The notes under the pieces: generated by a model | The model's input: only the letters and a program-made list of their open reading frames with translations | Told to the model about the DNA's origin: nothing | The model's database searches: none | Translations under genes and position numbers: made by a program | Part shown: one piece after another, positions 8,058-17,955 of the stretch | How positions within the stretch are numbered: position 1 is the stretch's first letter | Layout: the number at the start of each line of letters is the position of its first letter | Assembly (NCBI RefSeq): GCF_006149045.1 | Contig: NZ_VBSN01000069.1 | Coordinates: 186,001-250,000 of the forward strand | Length of the DNA stretch: 64,000 nt | From: Dyadobacter flavalbus | GTDB lineage: Bacteria; Bacteroidota; Bacteroidia; Cytophagales; Spirosomataceae | Reading direction: 5' to 3'

Positions 8058-9344
8058 ATGAAAGTTGTAATTGTTGGCGGAGGATTTGCCGGTGTGAATC
8101 TTGCCTTGGATCTTGCTAAAAGTAATAAGTTCGAGATAATACTTGTGGACAAAAACAATTACAATTTTTTTCCGCCTTTGATTTATCAGGTTGCAACGGC
8201 CTATCTGGAACCTTCAAGCATCAGTTATCCGTTCCGGAAACTGCTGCGCGGGCGTGGAAATGTTTATTTCCGCATGGGTGAGCTCCTGAAAGTGGTTCCG
8301 AACGAGAACAAGATTATACTTAACAACGGAGAACTGCAGTATGATTTTCTGGTTTTTGCAACCGGAGCTGAAACAAACTTCTTTGGTATGGAAAACGTAA
8401 AGCGGAATTCCACACCGATGAAAACCCTTGATGATGCCCTGGAAATGCGTAACAGAATGCTTCTCCAGATGGAAAAAGCATCTGTTTCTGAAGATCCGGC
8501 GGAAGTAAAAAAACTGCTGACCGTGGTTATTGCAGGCGGCGGTCCGACCGGCGTGGAAATATCCGGCATGTTCGCTGAAATGAGAAACGGCATCCTGCGC
8601 AAGGAATATCCGGAACTTGCCGGGAGAGGAAGCGAAATTTACCTTGTGGACGGCGGCGATGCCTTGCTTTCTCCCATGAGCGTAAAATCACAGGAAGATA
8701 CCTTGCAGGCGCTTAAAAAACTGGGCGTCAAGATAAAGCTGAATACGCATGTTACCGACTTCGTGGATGATAAGGTGGTTTTTACAGACGGCGAAAGTAT
8801 CGAAGCCAAAACGCTGATCTGGGCTGCCGGCGTTACCGGGAAGGTATTTGAGGGAATTCCGCCGGAAGCTTACGGCCGGGGCAGAAGATTGCTCGTTGAT
8901 GCCCATAACAGAATTTCAGGTTCCTATAACATTTATGCAATCGGTGATGCCTGTTTGCAGACTACGGATGAAAATTTCCCGAACGGCCATCCGCAGGTAG
9001 CACAGGTTGCCATTCAACAGGGAAAACTGCTTGCGCGGAATTTGCAGCTTATTGCAGAAAACAAGCCGCTTCATTCGTTTGCTTATCATGACAAAGGATC
9101 AATGGCCATTATCGGAAGGGCCAAGGCGGTTGTGGATCTTCCTTCGCCCAAGCTGCATTTCAAAGGTGTGATCGCATGGCTTGCCTGGCTGTTTATTCAC
9201 CTTCTTTCACTGATCAACCATCGTAACCGGATCAATACGCTGTATAACTGGATGGTCGCCTATTTTACCAAAGATCAGTCATTGCGGATGATTATCAAAC
9301 CCACTATGGCCATGAAAAAGGCAGAAGCTGTCCAGAATTCGTAA
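8058..9344 (+). CDS. ndh: Type II NADH:quinone oxidoreductase (NDH-2)
   Basis: A 428-residue FAD protein with two dinucleotide-binding folds: GGGFAGVNLALDL at residues 6-18 for FAD, and AGGGPTGVEISG at 158-169 for NADH. The FAD-contact motif YAIGDA is near residue 295, and a QVAQVAIQQGK helix follows, as in NDH-2. The C-terminus (residues ~365-428) has a hydrophobic stretch (IAWLAWLFIHLLSLINH) that would anchor the enzyme to the inner face of the cytoplasmic membrane. It passes electrons from NADH to menaquinone without pumping protons. A 201-base gap precedes it and it appears to be a single-gene unit. Confidence 0.9.
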   Translation: MKVVIVGGGFAGVNLALDLAKSNKFEIILVDKNNYNFFPPLIYQVATAYLEPSSISYPFRKLLRGRGNVYFRMGELLKVVPNENKIILNNGELQYDFLVFATGAETNFFGMENVKRNSTPMKTLDDALEMRNRMLLQMEKASVSEDPAEVKKLLTVVIAGGGPTGVEISGMFAEMRNGILRKEYPELAGRGSEIYLVDGGDALLSPMSVKSQEDTLQALKKLGVKIKLNTHVTDFVDDKVVFTDGESIEAKTLIWAAGVTGKVFEGIPPEAYGRGRRLLVDAHNRISGSYNIYAIGDACLQTTDENFPNGHPQVAQVAIQQGKLLARNLQLIAENKPLHSFAYHDKGSMAIIGRAKAVVDLPSPKLHFKGVIAWLAWLFIHLLSLINHRNRINTLYNWMVAYFTKDQSLRMIIKPTMAMKKAEAVQNS

Positions 9345-9497
9345 ACGCGCCGGATGTTGTCCGGTTTATCAGCAACAAAAACTGCTCTGGTCTGAACTGC
9401 ATAATCAGGCGGAGGAATATTCTTACTTCATGATTCAAACTTTGAAACGATCCGGGAATTTTTCCGGACACATACATCGTACCTAACATTTTACCAA

Positions 9498-11906
9498 ATG
9501 GAACTCATTACTGTTGATGTGACACAAAACACACCGTACGGGCTCCAGAAAATGGACTCTTCAGTTTCCTTCCGGAATTTTATATCTTTTCTTGAAAGCA
9601 AAGCAGATCAGGAAGAAACTGTAAAAAGAACTTTTTTCTCACTTGTACTGGAACGGCTCAAAGCAGAGCCGGGATTTAACAGGCAGATTCCGCTGACAGA
9701 AGTAGCTGCGTATAAAGATCAGTTAGGTCTTGTGTACGGCATGCTTGTGCCGCCTGTGGCTGACGAAAACAATGTTTACTGGGCGTTGAGTGTACCGCTG
9801 GGCCCGGTGGTTTTTTATGGTACGGCAGGATTTTACAATCTGATTACCGATCAAACCAATGCCGGAAATCTCAGATGTGATCTTATTGATGATAAAGGCA
9901 TCACGGTCAGGCATAAAATGCAGATGCTTTATGCATTCATTCTGGAAAGGCTTTATCATTTTCCACCGGTTCATCAAAGCGACATGATCGTAACGCTTAA
10001 AGATGATCATTCCGGACTTCAGAAATTCTACCGCCTGAACGTTGACAACCGTTTTTGTGATGTGTACCCGAAAGAAGCGCTTCCCGAGCTGAACCTGAAC
10101 GAAATGCGTCAGGATCTGATGGAATCATTTAATCTGGATGTAATAACCAGACTTTTGCCCGTCGATTTGTTCCGGTTTGAAGGATTTTCGATTGTTACAA
10201 TGACGGATGTTACCGGCGAGCATGCACTTGAAGACATCAAAAGCACCATTCTGGAAAGGCAGTCGTACGAACCCGCAGCTTATTTCAGGCGTATCAATGA
10301 GTCGCTGAAAATGCTGGTTGAAAATGCCCATATCGACTTCGGCATGCTGCCCGTCCTGAAAGTGAACAACAAGCTGGTTTTTGACCGTAATACGCTGCTT
10401 TACAGTAAACTGATGCAGACTTCAACGGAAAGCAGCTCGGCCGAAGAAATGTACCTTTCCATGGCAGCGGAATATTTCCGGAATCCGAAGATATTCTTCA
10501 TGAGAAATCTGGATACGGAGAATGAACATAAGAAGGACCTCGTCAAAAAACTGAGAAGCCAGAAAATAGAATCTTTTGCATTGCTGCCGGTTTATTACGA
10601 TAACAATGCCATCGGCGTACTGGAAGTTTATTCCCGCATTGAGAACAGCATTGATGAAAAAGCGCTTGCAAGGCTGGATTCTGCACTTCCGCTGATCTCG
10701 CAGATCATGAAAAATTACATTGATGAATTCAATGCGAACATTGAAAATGTGATCCGGGAAAAATTCACTTCGTTACAGCCGGCTGTTCAGTGGCGGTTCC
10801 GGGAAACGGCCTGGCATTTTTTGAGAGACAAGGCGGCCAATCCGCAAAACGCAGTCATTGAAAATATCCATTTCAAAAATGTGTATCCGCTTTACGGTGC
10901 TATTGACATCCGCAACTCAACCGTTGAAAGAAACCTTGCGCTCAAAAAAGATTTACAACTTCAGTTTAACGTATTGACAGAAACTTTTACTGCATTAAAA
11001 CAAAAACTGGGATTCGGGCTTGCCGATGAAATGACCTATAAATGTAAAAAGTGGTTTGCCGAAATTTATGATCAGGCAACAGACAGTGATGAAATGAAAG
11101 TGCGCGATTTCCTGGATTTTGAAGCACATCCTTTTCTGCAGCATTTCAGGGAAAACGGCATTGCGGAGTACAGCCAGAACAGTGCCGGCCAGAACAGGGA
11201 AACTTCGGAAATCAGGGATATTATTGACCGCTACTTTGAAATAACGGATGAGCAGCACGGCGCAGCTTTTGCCAACAGAAGGGCGCTGGAAACTTCCATG
11301 CAGCAGATCAATTCGTCCGTAAACCTGTATCTTGATCTTTTTAAAACCGAAATACAGCAGTCTTATCCGTGTTATTTTGAAAAGTTCAGGACAGACGGCA
11401 TTGAATACGATATTTACATCGGTCAGTCCATCAAGCCTGATCAGAAATTCAGCGAACTTTACCTTAAAAATATCCGGCTGTGGCAGCTTACTTCCATGGC
11501 AGCCATTACCAAAATCACAAGTCTGCTGATTCCGAAAATGGAAAAGCCTCTTGAAACCACGCAGCTGATTTTCATTCATTCCAGCAGCATAGACATCAGT
11601 TTCCGGGACGATGAGCGCCGTTTCGACGTCGAAGGCGCTTACAATATCAGGTATCAGGTGATCAAAAAGCGGATTGACAAAGTAAGGGTCAAAGGAACAG
11701 GAGAACGCCTCACGCAGCCCGGCAAGATTGCAATGGTGTATTTCAATGAAAAATCCTCAGAAGAATACGTCGGTTATATCCGTTATCTGCAGGAAAAAAA
11801 TACATTGTGCGATGATCTTGAATATCTCGAGCTGGAAGAACTGCAGGGCGTCACAGGTTTGAAAGCGCTCCGGATCGGCGTAAACCTGGAAAATGAATGG
11901 AGTTGA
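9498..11906 (+). CDS. Large GAF-like protein with a cyclase-like DIRNST motif
   Basis: An 802-residue soluble protein of a Bacteroidota family usually labelled GAF domain-containing. A GAF-like region spans about 280-420 (SFALLPVYYDNNAIGVLEVYS is its core strand pair). From residue 464 the sequence reads YPLYGAIDIRNSTVERN, with Asp470 placed like the first metal-binding Asp of class III nucleotide cyclases (DIxGST/FT). A second acidic site, FRTDGIEYDIYIG with Asp633, and a basic segment near 715-740 (IKKRIDKV, then GTGERLTQPGK) could complete an active site. Cyclase activity is my hypothesis; spacing is unlike standard cyclases. The next gene, an HD-DUF5706 protein, starts 28 bases later, so the two probably work together. 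Confidence 0.7.
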   Translation: MELITVDVTQNTPYGLQKMDSSVSFRNFISFLESKADQEETVKRTFFSLVLERLKAEPGFNRQIPLTEVAAYKDQLGLVYGMLVPPVADENNVYWALSVPLGPVVFYGTAGFYNLITDQTNAGNLRCDLIDDKGITVRHKMQMLYAFILERLYHFPPVHQSDMIVTLKDDHSGLQKFYRLNVDNRFCDVYPKEALPELNLNEMRQDLMESFNLDVITRLLPVDLFRFEGFSIVTMTDVTGEHALEDIKSTILERQSYEPAAYFRRINESLKMLVENAHIDFGMLPVLKVNNKLVFDRNTLLYSKLMQTSTESSSAEEMYLSMAAEYFRNPKIFFMRNLDTENEHKKDLVKKLRSQKIESFALLPVYYDNNAIGVLEVYSRIENSIDEKALARLDSALPLISQIMKNYIDEFNANIENVIREKFTSLQPAVQWRFRETAWHFLRDKAANPQNAVIENIHFKNVYPLYGAIDIRNSTVERNLALKKDLQLQFNVLTETFTALKQKLGFGLADEMTYKCKKWFAEIYDQATDSDEMKVRDFLDFEAHPFLQHFRENGIAEYSQNSAGQNRETSEIRDIIDRYFEITDEQHGAAFANRRALETSMQQINSSVNLYLDLFKTEIQQSYPCYFEKFRTDGIEYDIYIGQSIKPDQKFSELYLKNIRLWQLTSMAAITKITSLLIPKMEKPLETTQLIFIHSSSIDISFRDDERRFDVEGAYNIRYQVIKKRIDKVRVKGTGERLTQPGKIAMVYFNEKSSEEYVGYIRYLQEKNTLCDDLEYLELEELQGVTGLKALRIGVNLENEWS

Positions 11907-11934
11907 AATTACTTACAAAATAATGTAACGTTCC

Positions 11935-13158
11935 ATGAATTATAACCATCAGATTGACAAGGTCAGGCACCATGTCCGTCATTTTTTCGAGACAAGGGCT
12001 TTATCGCAGCTAAGTTATCATAACCTTGTGCATACGGAATCGGTTGTTTCCAATGCGGCCAGAATAGCCGGCCATTACAGGCTGGATGAAAAGGAAACGT
12101 TTATTGTGACCACGGCTGCCTGGTTTCATGATACCGGTTACAGCAACGGCGAGGCGTCCGGGCATGAACGCAGAGGCGCACAGCTGGCTGCGGAATATCT
12201 GGTAAAAGAAGAAATGGATGAAAGCATTGTCAGAGCAGTGGAAGGCTGCATTATTGCAACGATATGGCCGCAAAAGCCGGTAAATTTGTTGCAGCAGATT
12301 GTCTGTGACGCAGACCTTTATCATTTCGGCACACCGGAATTCTCTGACTGGAACAAGCTCGTACGCAAGGAAGAGGAACAGCGGAGCGGAAAGAAAATGG
12401 ATAAGGCGGAATGGCGCCGGAGTACAATCAGGCTGCTGGAAGCGCACCGTTTTCATACGGATTTCTGTCGTGAAAATCTGAACGGGCAGAAACAGAAAAA
12501 TCTGGAAAAGCTGAAACAAAAGGATCAGGCAGAAATCCCGGCAGCAACAGAAAAGCCGGATTTCCCAACTACACAGTTATCTGAACAGCTTTTGGATGCC
12601 GGTGACAGCAAAAAGCCGAAAGGCGACCGGCCCGACAAGGGCATTGAAACCATGTTCCGGATCAGCTCCAACAATCACCAGCGACTGAGCGATATGGCTG
12701 ATAACAAGGCGCATATCATGGTGACGACCACTTCCATTATCATTTCCGTGCTGCTCAGCGTACTTGTCCGGAAGCTGGAAGACAATACGTACCTGATCAT
12801 CCCGACCATGCTACTGCTCACGATCTGCATGATCACGATGGTGTTTTCCATACTGGCTACACGGCCTTCACTTCCGCACGGTACTTTTACGCAGGAAGAA
12901 ATAGAAGCAAAAAGTGTGAACCTGCTTTTCTTCGGAAACTTTTACAGAATGCCTTTTCAGGAATATTCCAGCGGCATGCAGCGCATGATGATGGACAGGG
13001 AATTTCTGTACGGAAGCCTTACTAAAGATGTTTATTCACAGGGCGTTGTGCTGGGCAGGAAGTATCGTTTGCTCCGGATTGCATACAATGTTTTTATGTT
13101 CGGTATAATTGTGTCCGTCATTGCATTTGTCATTGCTTCCATCCTGTTTGAACACTGA
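11935..13158 (+). CDS. HD-domain protein fused to Pycsar-effector-type (DUF5706) membrane domain
   Basis: A 407-residue protein in two parts. Residues 1-185 form an HD phosphohydrolase: His29 and His33 in HNLVHTESV, the HD pair His65-Asp66 in WFHDTGY, a HERRG motif near 77, and an Asp in VCDADLYHFG near 125. After a polar linker (~190-232), residues 233-407 match the DUF5706/PycTM domain: MFRISSNNHQRLSDMADNKA, then membrane helices near 259-280, 285-307 and 378-403. In Pycsar defence, PycTM effectors sense cCMP or cUMP and damage the membrane. Here no classical cyclase is adjacent, but a cyclase-like GAF gene is just upstream. The HD part may degrade the signal. A housekeeping role is equally possible. 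Confidence 0.82.
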   Translation: MNYNHQIDKVRHHVRHFFETRALSQLSYHNLVHTESVVSNAARIAGHYRLDEKETFIVTTAAWFHDTGYSNGEASGHERRGAQLAAEYLVKEEMDESIVRAVEGCIIATIWPQKPVNLLQQIVCDADLYHFGTPEFSDWNKLVRKEEEQRSGKKMDKAEWRRSTIRLLEAHRFHTDFCRENLNGQKQKNLEKLKQKDQAEIPAATEKPDFPTTQLSEQLLDAGDSKKPKGDRPDKGIETMFRISSNNHQRLSDMADNKAHIMVTTTSIIISVLLSVLVRKLEDNTYLIIPTMLLLTICMITMVFSILATRPSLPHGTFTQEEIEAKSVNLLFFGNFYRMPFQEYSSGMQRMMMDREFLYGSLTKDVYSQGVVLGRKYRLLRIAYNVFMFGIIVSVIAFVIASILFEH

Positions 13159-13194
13159 ACCGGATTAAACCGGGCCGCCACAATCTGAAATCAA

Positions 13195-14052
13195 ATGTCA
13201 GTAAATTACAAAAGGATTATCTGGCTTGCTTTATGCTGCTTTTGCGTAAGCAGCTGCAATTCTGCACAAAAGAAAAAAAACAGCTTCGGGAAATTCGATA
13301 TGAGTAACCCGGAAAAGTTCAACATGCCCGAAAGTCTGTTCGAGATTTCGGGCATTACGTTCAATAACGGCAGCAGCGATACAGTTTACGCCGTTCAGGA
13401 CGAAGAGGGGAAGCTGTTCAGGCTCGGCTGGAAAAATAACCGGCAGCTGCATACCAAATTTGCCAGAAAAGGAGATTACGAAGATGTTGCCATTCTGAAA
13501 GATCAGGCTGTAATCCTGAAAAGCAACGGCTTTCTGTACACAATGCCTTTGTCCGAATCGGTATATGAAGAATCCGAACAGACCAAGGAATGGAAAAAGA
13601 TACTGCCGAAAGGTGAATATGAAGGAATGTACGCGGACAATGCCACGGACGATTTGTACATACTTTGTAAAAACTGCCCGCAGGACGATTCCAAAAACAG
13701 CGTAACCGGATATGTTCTGAACCCGTTTAAAGATTCCACAAGCATAAAAACGTTTTCCATTCAGGTGGATGAAATCAAAGCCATAACCGGTAAAGTTTCA
13801 AGAGGCTTTCGTCCGTCCGGAATAGCCAGAAATCCGAAATCCGGCAATTGGTATATTTTGTCTGCAGTTAACAAGCTGCTTGTCGTAACGGATAAGAACT
13901 GGAAAGTAAAAGATGCCTTTCCGCTCAGCGGCAATGTTTTTGTACAGCCCGAAGGCATTGCTTTTGACAAGGCCGGAAACCTGTACATTTCCAATGAAGG
14001 CGATGATTTGTCAAACGGCAACATTCTGAAATTCAAGCCTGCTGCACACTGA
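13195..14052 (+). CDS. Lipoprotein with SdiA-regulated-like beta-propeller
   Basis: The 285-residue product starts with a lipoprotein signal ending CFCVSSC, so the mature protein would begin at the Cys near residue 20. The rest reads as short propeller repeats: LFEISGITFNNG, DYEDVAILKD, GEYEGMYAD, SGIARNPKSGNWYILSA and PEGIAFDKAGNLYISNEGD. This is the SdiA-regulated (PF06977-like) pattern, related to SMP-30/NHL propellers. The function of the family is not known; the fold often binds calcium or ligands. It lies 36 bases after the HD-DUF5706 gene and 41 before the phosphoesterase-barrel gene, all plus strand, so it may be the middle gene of an operon. Confidence 0.72.
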   Translation: MSVNYKRIIWLALCCFCVSSCNSAQKKKNSFGKFDMSNPEKFNMPESLFEISGITFNNGSSDTVYAVQDEEGKLFRLGWKNNRQLHTKFARKGDYEDVAILKDQAVILKSNGFLYTMPLSESVYEESEQTKEWKKILPKGEYEGMYADNATDDLYILCKNCPQDDSKNSVTGYVLNPFKDSTSIKTFSIQVDEIKAITGKVSRGFRPSGIARNPKSGNWYILSAVNKLLVVTDKNWKVKDAFPLSGNVFVQPEGIAFDKAGNLYISNEGDDLSNGNILKFKPAAH

Positions 14053-14093
14053 CGGCCACCAGTAAAACCGACCATGATACTCACGACATTCCT

Positions 14094-17000
14094 ATGAATT
14101 TACTTCTTCGAATCGTTATTTTCCTTGTAATTGTAACCGGAACTTTCTCCTGCGCCAGCTATAAAACCGGTTTCTCGAGAGAAGGTGCACTATGGCAAAG
14201 TGAAGCGCCGGATTCTTCTCTGGAACTGAAACATACCATGTACCTGATCGGCGATGCCGGCAACGATTCGCCCGAAAGCAGAGCGCCGGTACTGGAATAT
14301 CTGAAAAACAAACTGGCAACGGAACCTGCAAACAGCTCGGCCATTTTCATGGGCGATAACATTTACGAATACGGCATGCCGCCTGCCGAAGACTCTGCTG
14401 CCCGCAAAGTGGCTGAATTCCGTATTGACAGCCAGCTGGAAACATTAAATGATTTTAAAGGTCGTCCCATTTTCATTCCGGGAAATCACGACTGGCGCGG
14501 ATGGGGCGTAAAAGGGTTGAAAAGACAGGAAAAGTACGTTCAGAAATACATCAATGAACGCCGTGGAAAAAAGGACAAGGACGACTGGGAAGATTACTTT
14601 CTGCCGCTCGACGGCTGCTCGGGCCCCGAAGTGGTGGAACTGAACGACAATGTGGTGGTTATCGTAGCAGATTCGCAGTGGTGGCTTACCAACTGGGACC
14701 ATGATTCCCGGATCAATGACGGCTGTGAAATCAGGAACAGGGAACAATTCCGGTTCATATTTGAAAATACCGTCCGCAAATACCGCAATAAAAACGTGGT
14801 TATTGCCATGCATCATCCGCCTTATACGTACGGTCCGCACGGCGGACGCTTCACGATCAAGCAGCATATTTTTCCGCTTACCGAACTCAATCCCAAATTG
14901 TACATTCCATTGCCAGGACTCGGAAGCCTGAGCGCATTGTTCCGCGCTACGATCGGGTCAAGGCAGGATGTGGCCAACAAACATTACAGAGATTTGCGGG
15001 CCGCGATATTGGCAGGAGCAAAGAAAAACGGAAAATTCATTTTTGCAAGCGGTCACGAGCATACACTGCAATTTATCGAAAATGACGGACAGGAATTCAT
15101 TGTCAGCGGTAGCGGCTCCAAAACAAGTCCGGTCGGTTTGGGAAAAGGTTCGCTGTTTTCAGCTTCGGCGCTTGGATATGCAACGCTCAGTTTTTACGAA
15201 GGCGGCGAAACCTGGGTCAGATACTGGGAAGTGCAGCCGGACGGAAAAAATGTAAAGCTTGTTTTTCAGAAGAAAATCAAAGAAAGGCAAGTAGCCGCCA
15301 TTCCGGATTCAACGGCTACCTATGCAGAATACAACCGCCATGCCGGTACGGTCAGTCAGTTTGTATCCGGTATGCAAGTAAAGCCTGTAGGGAAGTTTCA
15401 TAAATTTTTGTTCGGGGAACATAACCGTCCGCTTTATCTGGAAAAATATCCGTTTCCTGTTCTGGACCTGAGCCGTTACAATGGCGGATTGACCCCGGTA
15501 AAGCAGGGTGGGGGAAACCAGACCAATTCGCTGCGTCTGCGTAGCAGTGACGGAAAGGAATACGCCATGCGCGGACTCACCAAAGATGTAAGCCGTTTTC
15601 TTCCGTTTCCGTTTAACCAGATGATTGCGGCAAAATACCTTGTGGAAGACAATTTTCTTTCTACAAATCCTTTTGCGCCGCTTTCCATGCCGGTACTTGC
15701 AGGAGCAGTGAACGTGTATCATACCAATCCGAAACTGTATTATGTTCCGGCGCAGCCTGCACTTGCCACGTACAATCCGCTGTTTGGCGGAACCATGAAT
15801 CTGCTGGAAGAAAGACCGGACGGGAAGCGATGGAAACAGGCGGATTTTTTCGGAAACCCGGACAAAATCGTCAGTACGCCGGAACTGGTCGAAAACCTGC
15901 TGGACGACAGCAAGCACAAAGTAGACGAAGAATGGGCGGTACGAACGCGTCTTTTTGACTTTCTGATCGGAGACTGGGACCGTCACGATGATCAGTGGAC
16001 TTGGTCGGCAGTGAAACAGAAGGACGGAACTACGTTATACCGGCCTATACCGCGCGACAGAGATCAGGCATTTTCACTTTACGACGGCGTCATTACAGGT
16101 GTTGCAAGGCTGACATTGCCGTTTTTGAGACAGCTGCAAAGTTTCAGTCCCGAAATACAAAGCATGAAATGGACAACATGGAGCGCACGTTTGTTTGACC
16201 GGACTTTCCTGAACAGCCTGAGCTGGGAACAATGGGAAAATGAAGTAAAATTTATTCAGAAAAACCTGACGGATGAAGTCATTGAAAGCTCTTTTGCCGA
16301 ATGGCCCGATAAAGCCAGGGAACTGGCTGCACCCGCTTTGATAAAAAATATAAAATCGCGGCGTGATGATCTGCTTCGGATTGCAAGAACGCATTATGAA
16401 TTTGTAAGTGAATCCGTTAATGTCATCGGAACGGAGGAAAAGGAACGTTTTGTAATAGAAAGAATAGACAATGACCGGACAAGCGTAACCGTATTTGAAA
16501 CCGGGAAAAACAAACAGATCAAGCAGCGTAATTTCCAGCGGATTTTTGAAAACGGCATTACAAAAACCATTAACATTTACGGCAATGGCGACAATGACGA
16601 GTTTATCGTCAAAGGTGATGTGAAAAAAGGAGTCAGATTACGGCTGATCGGCGGCCAGGGAAAAGACCTTTTTACGGACAGTGCACGCGTAAGTTCCGGC
16701 GGTAAAAAAACATTTATTTACGACGACAAAGGCAATAACGAAGTGCATGCGGGCAGCGCAACTGCAGACAAACGCAGCAACCTTTACAGATACAATGTAT
16801 ATGACCGCAGAAGTGCAGACAGCAATTATGACATTACCATTCCGTTTCCTGTTCTCGGTGTCAATCCCGACGACGGACTGCTGATCGGTGCGAATGTAAG
16901 TATGATAAAGTACGGGTTTAAAAAAGAACCTTACGCTTCGGTGCAAAATTTCGGCGGCAGCTATGCATTCGGAACAAAAGGGTTTAAACTGAATTATACC

Positions 17001-17882
17001 GGCGATTTTATCAATGCCTTGCAGATTTTTGATTTTTATCTGGACACTTATTACCACGGCCCGACTTACGCTTTCAATTTTGCCGGGCTGGGCAACAATT
17101 CGGTGCGGATGTTTGACAATGCCGATTATTACCGTGTCCGGCAGACAGCATTTCACGTTTATCCCGCATTGAAAAAACGGTTCGCAGGAAACAGCGGATT
17201 CGTTGCACTTGGGCCTTATTTCGAGCTTTCGGACATTCAGGCGACCGCAAACCGGTTTATTACCAGCAATGAAAACGGATTGGACAACCGTATTTTTGAA
17301 ACGAAATATTACAGCGGCGCCCGTTTCTTGGCAGATTTCAGCAGTGTGGACAACATTTTTGCGCCACATACCGGAATCCGTTTTCATACCGGTATGAACT
17401 GGACGAATGATCTGAGAACCAGTAAAAACTTCGGAGCTTTACGCGCGCAGCTGGCATTTTACAACAGCCTTGATCCAAAGGAAAATGTTGTTCTGGCTAC
17501 ACAAATCGGAACGGGAATCAATTTCGGAGAAGGCTATGAATTCTTTCAAATGCCCGTAATCGGCGGCAGACAAGGATTGCGCGGCTATCGTACCGAACGT
17601 TTCTACGGCAGAAGCACCGTCTGGCATGATACCGATCTGCGGGTAAAAATCGGCAGCAGTTATAATCCGACGCTTCCGCTGACGTACGGCGTTTTCGGAA
17701 GTTTTGATTACGGCCGCGTATGGCTGAAAGAGGATCCTTCCAGAAACTGGCATTACAATTACGGAGGCGGCATATGGCTTGCGCCGGTCGATATTCTGAC
17801 ACTGGCGGTAGGCGCATTTATCCCGAAAGAAAAGAATGAAGAAAAACCGCGCATTGCTTTTCAGCTTGGATTCTGGTTCTGA
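14094..17882 (+). CDS. Metallophosphoesterase fused to an outer-membrane beta-barrel
   Basis: A 1262-residue protein with a lipoprotein-like signal (TGTFSCASYK; Cys near residue 20). Residues ~48-370 hold a calcineurin-type phosphoesterase with the metal-binding motifs in order: GDAGND near 53, GDNIYEYG near 87, GNHDWRG near 129, HHPPYTYG near 241 and GHEHTLQF near 321. A middle region (~430-830) resembles the kinase-like/carboxy region often seen in such fusions (LRLRSSDGKEYAMRG; RDRDQAF), and the last ~330 residues alternate as barrel strands and end in Phe-Trp-Phe (AFQLGFWF), as in BamA/surface-antigen barrels. I infer a phosphatase held at the outer membrane. The substrate is unknown. The reading frame is intact. 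Confidence 0.85.
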   Translation: MNLLLRIVIFLVIVTGTFSCASYKTGFSREGALWQSEAPDSSLELKHTMYLIGDAGNDSPESRAPVLEYLKNKLATEPANSSAIFMGDNIYEYGMPPAEDSAARKVAEFRIDSQLETLNDFKGRPIFIPGNHDWRGWGVKGLKRQEKYVQKYINERRGKKDKDDWEDYFLPLDGCSGPEVVELNDNVVVIVADSQWWLTNWDHDSRINDGCEIRNREQFRFIFENTVRKYRNKNVVIAMHHPPYTYGPHGGRFTIKQHIFPLTELNPKLYIPLPGLGSLSALFRATIGSRQDVANKHYRDLRAAILAGAKKNGKFIFASGHEHTLQFIENDGQEFIVSGSGSKTSPVGLGKGSLFSASALGYATLSFYEGGETWVRYWEVQPDGKNVKLVFQKKIKERQVAAIPDSTATYAEYNRHAGTVSQFVSGMQVKPVGKFHKFLFGEHNRPLYLEKYPFPVLDLSRYNGGLTPVKQGGGNQTNSLRLRSSDGKEYAMRGLTKDVSRFLPFPFNQMIAAKYLVEDNFLSTNPFAPLSMPVLAGAVNVYHTNPKLYYVPAQPALATYNPLFGGTMNLLEERPDGKRWKQADFFGNPDKIVSTPELVENLLDDSKHKVDEEWAVRTRLFDFLIGDWDRHDDQWTWSAVKQKDGTTLYRPIPRDRDQAFSLYDGVITGVARLTLPFLRQLQSFSPEIQSMKWTTWSARLFDRTFLNSLSWEQWENEVKFIQKNLTDEVIESSFAEWPDKARELAAPALIKNIKSRRDDLLRIARTHYEFVSESVNVIGTEEKERFVIERIDNDRTSVTVFETGKNKQIKQRNFQRIFENGITKTINIYGNGDNDEFIVKGDVKKGVRLRLIGGQGKDLFTDSARVSSGGKKTFIYDDKGNNEVHAGSATADKRSNLYRYNVYDRRSADSNYDITIPFPVLGVNPDDGLLIGANVSMIKYGFKKEPYASVQNFGGSYAFGTKGFKLNYTGDFINALQIFDFYLDTYYHGPTYAFNFAGLGNNSVRMFDNADYYRVRQTAFHVYPALKKRFAGNSGFVALGPYFELSDIQATANRFITSNENGLDNRIFETKYYSGARFLADFSSVDNIFAPHTGIRFHTGMNWTNDLRTSKNFGALRAQLAFYNSLDPKENVVLATQIGTGINFGEGYEFFQMPVIGGRQGLRGYRTERFYGRSTVWHDTDLRVKIGSSYNPTLPLTYGVFGSFDYGRVWLKEDPSRNWHYNYGGGIWLAPVDILTLAVGAFIPKEKNEEKPRIAFQLGFWF

Positions 17883-17955
17883 AATAAAGCCTTTACTGGC
17901 ATCATAATTTTAATAGCCCGGCCATTTGCCATGCTACAAGCTAAACTGAAATATA

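Noticed and set aside
11935-13158. Complete Pycsar defence system
   Set aside because: The effector-type domain is clear, but no standard class III cyclase gene, phage gene or defence island is near. I report it only as a hypothesis with the upstream GAF protein.
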